Origin: Epiperipatus broadwayi
Taxonomy: Eukaryota; Onychophora; Udeonychophora; Euonychophora; Peripatidae
Length of the DNA stretch: 64,000 nt
Direction: 5' to 3'
Assembly (NCBI GenBank): GCA_028023455.1
Contig: JAQFVV010000111.1
Coordinates: 4,089,416-4,153,415 of the forward strand
Positions 59,491 through 64,000 of this stretch are shown here, in pieces (position 1 is the stretch's first letter; every line of letters begins with the position of its first letter). The notes beneath the pieces were generated by a model. The model had not been told where the DNA came from and searched no databases. It saw only the letters and a list, made by a program, of their open reading frames with translations. The translations under genes were made by a program, and so were the position numbers.

Positions 59491-60800
59491 GCTATTGTGT
59501 GTAAACCTTTACTTTAAAATTTTATATTACTCTTAATAAAAGAACATTTAAACTTAATTTTGCTGATGTTTGTCTTAGTGCTTTTATTTTCTCAATTGTC
59601 TGAACAATAGTTAAGTTTTTTTACCATCTTCCTGTGTCTAGTCTGTGCAAACCATCATCACCATCCACTTTTGATGATGGTAAACAAATTTTCTGGATAC
59701 ACAGTGATCTGGTGGCACCCTCCATGATCAAGGGCAAATTGGGTAACCATTACAGTAAGAATATAAAATTTAGAAATAATAAAAAATGAATGCCATTATC
59801 ATAAATAACAAATACTTAAAATAAAATTTTAATAAACATATAGATAAGTTCAATGTGGAACATATCATCTTTACATAATTGAATACATTAATCAATAATA
59901 CAAAAGATAATGTAAATAAAATAGACTGAAGTAATGCCATGTATATTATGGGGTATCGTCACTTAAAATATCCACATGTACACTATGATGAAAGAAAAGC
60001 AAATTTGAGGACAAGAATGATACAACATTAACTTATATAAAAAAAACTTACAAATATGTCAGCATTTTGTAATCATGAATAGAAATATGAACATGCTTGA
60101 TTTAGTATTGTTGAATTCATTTGTAAAGAAGGAAATGACAAAGAATGATCTGAGAAGCTTGTTTTATTGTTCAAAATGAGCACATGTTGAAATAAAGTGT
60201 TTTAAAAAATAAAATATGCTAATGTTTAAATTTTAACAATGAAATATTTTGGTTTTGGAAGCCCAATTAGTACTGAAATGTTGAAAGTATATTGATTTCT
60301 TTATTCAATTTTATACTTTATTCTTGATTGCAATCACCAATCAATTAATCTGGCCCCACATTGGGGGTATCCTACATTAAAAGTTTCAATAAAGATTTTG
60401 TAAACATTTGTAATTTGGCATCTTTGTTTACATTACTTTAATAAATAGGTATAAGTTATTACTGCATTTTATTTAATTGTAATATAATATTTATTTAAAA
60501 TTTATTCTTTCCATACAATGAACTTAATATAGTGAAATAGAATTGTGGTAGTTGAAGTTAGCTTCATTATAATTTTTACATTAGTTTGAAACATGTCACG
60601 AGTGCCTTATAAATCAAAAAATGGCAATAATAGACATTAAATATCTAATAGTATAGTTCTGCCAATTTTTAAATTCATTTGACTAAAAGCACAAAATAAT
60701 TTTTTCCCTTCCTTTTGCTGTTTCAAATAAGTTATAATGATTTTTATAGTGTATACCATAAACATAATAATTAAAAAAGGTATAAAATAAAGAATAAAAA
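59491..60800. other. AT-rich intergenic DNA, nothing recognised
   Basis: No supported gene. A short ATCATCACCATCC block with a nearby TGATGATGG (about 59655-59680) makes a small hairpin. Confidence 0.45.
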
Positions 60801-60922
60801 AATTACAAGCATATTGAGGCACTGGAAAGAGAAGCTATAATAAATACTTATATGAATCGATATTGATTCATATAAGTATTTATTATAGCTTCTCTTTCCA
60901 GGGCCTCAACATGCTTGTAATT
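60801..60922. repeat. Near-perfect 122-bp palindrome
   Basis: The left arm from 60801 (AATTACAAGCAT...) and the right arm ending 60922 (...ATGCTTGTAATT) are reverse complements over about 58 bp each with only a few mismatches, meeting around 60861 with a loop of about 6 nt or none. The inner ~36 bp per arm are perfect. No coding function. It can form a cruciform or an RNA hairpin. Confidence 0.9.
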
Positions 60923-61047
60923 TTGTTATAATTATCTTGAGAGAAGTAAAAAAAATCTAGTATTTTACAAAATAAAGAATAAAAATTTATGCTTATGAAC
61001 TCCTGGTTTTGTTTAAGTTTGAAATTCATTTTGGTATTGTATGGTGT

Positions 61048-61196
61048 GTTTCAAGTTTTATATATAAACGTACATAGATATGAATGAACAGAAGGGAGTT
61101 ATATATTTTAATAGTTTTTATGGAGGGTGTCAGTTTGATATATAAGCGAACATAGATAGGAATGAATAGAAAGAGGAAATATATTTTTATTAAGCC
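61048..61196. repeat. Tandem duplication of a ~78-bp unit
   Basis: Two copies share CATAGATA and TATATAAACG/TATATAAGCG blocks. On the minus strand the unit is a multiple of three, so a chance frame repeats IYVRLYIKL twice. Protein function is not supported. Confidence 0.7.
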
Positions 61197-62142
61197 AAAA
61201 TGGAGTCCTCTCTTCTCCATTAGTTATAATTTAAACTATAATTCAATCCCATTCTCAATTCAATTTAAATTTTACTTTTGATAATTTTTCAGTTATGCTA
61301 TTTTCAGAGGTTAGTATCATTTTGTTGTTATTCTAGTTGTTTTTCTATGTTCTTTCCACATTTCTTTTGTTGTTCTCCTATTTATAAACTTTCATCAGAG
61401 AGAATTATTGTACAAATTAATAAACCAATTAAGTCATTGTATGTGCATACATTAACATGTAATTACAAATTCTCTGTCTATAAGCATAAGTGATAACTAA
61501 TTAAGCTGTTCAAAATTATTTTAAATCACAATAAAAATATGTTTAAGAATTAATTATAAAGATTAATTTAGAATAGTTGTAATTTTAAATTTTTTTGATT
61601 ATTATTTAATAATAATAAAATATCAAATATTTCTATACTTTTAAATTAATAATGACACTAATAAATTATTAATTTGATACTATTAAAATTATTTCATCTG
61701 ACAGACTGCATATAAAATCTCATATGCAACCTGGCACAGGGTTAGCGTATCTTGAATAGTTTAAATCTTTATCACTCTCAGCAGATTTATTGGAAAAAAT
61801 TTACTTATTTTTATAGTAAAATATTTGGCAATGATAACACACCACTATTTAATTCTGAATATTCATTATTTTAATTATTACCAATTTAAATTTAAAATTT
61901 TATATAATTGACCATTTAAATGGGGTTTGATAAACATTGAGCCCAAACACAAGGTTATAACATTCCCTTACTGGCAGAGAAAAAAAATTACATTTTCACA
62001 TCTAATTTTTAAATAGAATACAGTAATTATTTGGACAAGAAGAAAAAGAAAAAAACATATCCAATAAGCATTTGTTTTTAAACAATTTATGATAATCAAA
62101 AACATTATGAACTTTCTAGACACTCCACTACAATGACACATT
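61197..62142. other. AT-rich intergenic DNA, nothing recognised
   Basis: No gene or repeat could be supported in this ~0.95 kb. Confidence 0.45.
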
Positions 62143-62639
62143 CTAGTTTAAGTTATTTATCAACTTATTGATCAGTATGGTATCAAATTTTATATTATCC
62201 CTTATCTCTTTTATTAGATTACTGATACTATCAATACAATTTCCATTGCTTATCATAATTGGTATTTTCACCTGTCTACTTCTACACACATTTGCAACAG
62301 AATAAGGTGAGAATCTCATCTTAGGAGGTAGGTAATCTATTGCACATGGTCTCCTATTACTTATAAAATTGATTAATGTATTATCACTCACTAGGTAATC
62401 AAAGCACATGCTTATGATGAGATAAGGAGAGGGCTTTATCTTCAAAGGTATCCATATTATGCAGTCCTCGAAGGCAGATATTAATGAAAAGGTGAGATGG
62501 TCTCATTTTGGAAGTAGGTAACTCATCTTACATGATCTATCAATGCATTTGTCTATGGAGAGATAAGGAGATGGCCTCATCTTGTGAGATAACTATATGG
62601 TCTATCAATGTACATATCCATGGAAAGGTAAGGAGGTGA
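62143..62639 (-). repeat. Degenerate repeats downstream of a gag-like frame
   Basis: A block with GAGATAAGGAG, GGTCTCATYTT and GGAGGTAGGTAA recurs about every 70-110 bp near 62310, 62420, 62500, 62560 and 62635. On the minus strand one version gives DYLPPK in two places (about 62330 and 62650). The open frame at 62143-62445 lies over two such blocks; whether it was ever coding is unclear. Confidence 0.5.
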
Positions 62640-63169
62640 TCATATCTTAGGAGGTAAATAATCTACATTTTCATCAAAACATTTTCTAACTTCATCTAGA
62701 GATTTTGCTAGTTCTTCAATTTTTGGTTTCAATAATTTTTCAATCTTATCATCTGACTCTTCTTTATTTTCATCTAAAGATTCCACTACTTCTATATTAT
62801 CATGTAAACTGCCTCTATTTTGACTTAGAGATTTCACTAATTATTCAATTTTATTCCCAAATCTTCTATCTTTCTTTCTATTTTGTTCTTCATTCTATTT
62901 TCAATTTCCTCCATTTTATTTTCTAACTTCCTTATACTCTCATTCATTTCTTTTATTTTTTTATCTAACCTATTGTCTAATCCTTTTATATTTTCCTCCA
63001 TTATACTCCGTAATATATTCTCTAATCCTTTCATATTACTCCCTAATCCTTTCATATTATCCTCTGTCAATTTTCTCATAAATTCCATTAGGGGTTAATA
63101 CATTATATTTGCATTAAGTGGTTCAATATTAGTAACACCTGTAGGAATTTTCTATTCAGACTTCCCCAT
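62640..63169 (-). pseudogene. Coiled-coil Gag-like or unknown protein remnant
   Basis: From a minus-strand ATG at 63169, one frame (stops at about 63152 and 63095) leads into a segment of highly charged heptad-like sequence with short internal repeats: DNMKGLG / SNMKGLEN / EENIKGLDN, then KIKEMNESIRKLENKMEEIENRM. A frame shift near 62838 continues it as SLDENKEESDDKIEKLL and ELAKSLDEVRKCFDENVDYLPPK. Long coiled coils of this kind occur in Gag N-termini of some invertebrate retroelements, but no zinc knuckle, protease or RT is next to it. Function not assigned. Confidence 0.5.
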
Positions 63170-64000
63170 TTTTTGAGATTCTTGAAATAAAAACATCTTA
63201 ATCACATATTATTGGTGCTTCCAGTGTAGGATTTTTAGTGCCTCACAATATGCAGCTTGATTAATTGATTGGTGGTTGTTGGATACACTATTGCAACACA
63301 TGAGCTTGATTAATAATTGGTTGGTGGTTGTAAAGTCCCGTTTGGTCAATTTTTGCAGATTGTTGATGTTTTATGATTCTTTGCTATGTATGGATTAATT
63401 TTTTGATGAGTGGTGGTTGTAAGAAATTCTATTACAATATAATGACCAAATAATGAACGTATTGATTATTATTTTGACATATTTTAATAATTTAAAAAAA
63501 AATATTGTTAATATTTGATCAGTATGACCAAGTCATGAATGATGGTTTTCAAACTTAATCATATTAACTTTTAGAATTATGTGAGTAATCCTGATGTAAA
63601 TAAGTTTCATCAGTGATTGTAAATAAATCACATGATCTTCTCTTTATTAATTAAAATATAATATTATTATTTAGTAAAATATTTTATAAAATATCCGCAG
63701 TAGCAGTACATTAAATGGTGGTGTTATTGGCATAAGGTGGTGACATATGTTTCAAATATGTATTTATGTAGGCAAATAAAATCAGATGAGCTAGATGGAT
63801 TAATTAAATAGATTTTTTGTTAGATGAGCTTATGTTAGAATTGAGGTTGATGGAGGGTGGCAGTATTGAAATGTAAAGTCAATTTAAATCAATTCAATTC
63901 AAATTGTGATATTATAATTAAAGTTGTTATTGTAGGAAAATATTTACAAAATGAGTGAATCAGATTATAGCCCCATTCTGACAAATTCTTCTAAGTCCGA
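63170..64000. other. AT-rich intergenic DNA to window end
   Basis: Two similar stretches near 63255-63290 and 63300-63335 (GCTTGATTAATTGATTGGTGGTTGT and GCTTGATTAATAATTGGTTGGTGG types) form a small tandem repeat with a third partial copy near 63400. No gene seen. Confidence 0.5.

Noticed and set aside
1-64000. CRISPR arrays, operons, bacterial promoters
   Set aside because: The sequence is eukaryotic. The repeats seen are microsatellites, tandem duplications and transposons, with no regular spacer pattern.

Overview
This is a strongly AT-rich stretch of eukaryotic, almost certainly animal (metazoan), nuclear DNA. I see no convincing host protein-coding gene, no rRNA or full tRNA gene, and no prokaryotic features. 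What can be recognised is a layered set of transposable elements: Ty3-type LTR retrotransposons, an RTE-type LINE, Penelope-like elements with a GIY-YIG domain, foldback MITE-like repeats and tRNA-derived SINE-like pieces. The clade combination (RTE LINE, Penelope, Ty3) fits an invertebrate with a large repeat-rich genome. The species cannot be named from the sequence.

Layout. 1-5375: AT-rich DNA with small tandem and inverted repeats. 5376-7793: a complete small LTR element (two ~0.42 kb LTRs, 5-bp target duplication, polypurine tract) whose only gene is gag with two zinc knuckles and a long coiled-coil tail; it has no pol. 7794-17552: mostly empty, with two foldback elements. 17553-19619 and 34980-36842: two diverged copies of one ~2 kb LTR-like repeat (family A). 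20523-34949: a Ty3-type retrotransposon (family B) with ~2 kb LTRs, a 2.6 kb leader and decayed gag, protease, RT, RNase H and integrase. It is interrupted by a 3.3 kb RTE LINE on the minus strand that has a perfect 12-bp target duplication. 37546-51538: a second, related but pol-less LTR family (C) arranged LTR-internal-LTR-internal-LTR, with LTRs of ~2.65 kb. 53.39-56.29 kb: two Penelope-like copies head to head, next to a tRNA-headed SINE-like unit that carries a structured motif. 56.3-64 kb: mostly empty, with a near-perfect 122-bp palindrome and a decayed coiled-coil gag-like frame.

How the parts relate. Families B and C share the LTR start (TGAAGCA, then a short hairpin), a similar PBS region, a homologous Gag and, in both leaders, a candidate mini-exon flanked by splice-like signals. 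C lacks pol and looks like a non-autonomous partner of a B-like element. A, B and C all sit directly in (TA)n microsatellites, which suggests a shared target preference. The middle LTR of C is a recombinant: its 5' part matches the right LTR and its 3' part matches the left LTR. That is the mark of unequal LTR-LTR crossover. Every element seen is inactivated by stops or frameshifts. The least conventional objects are the gag-only element at 5376-7793, the long-LTR B/C pair with leader splicing signals, and the head-to-head Penelope pair with its structured motif.
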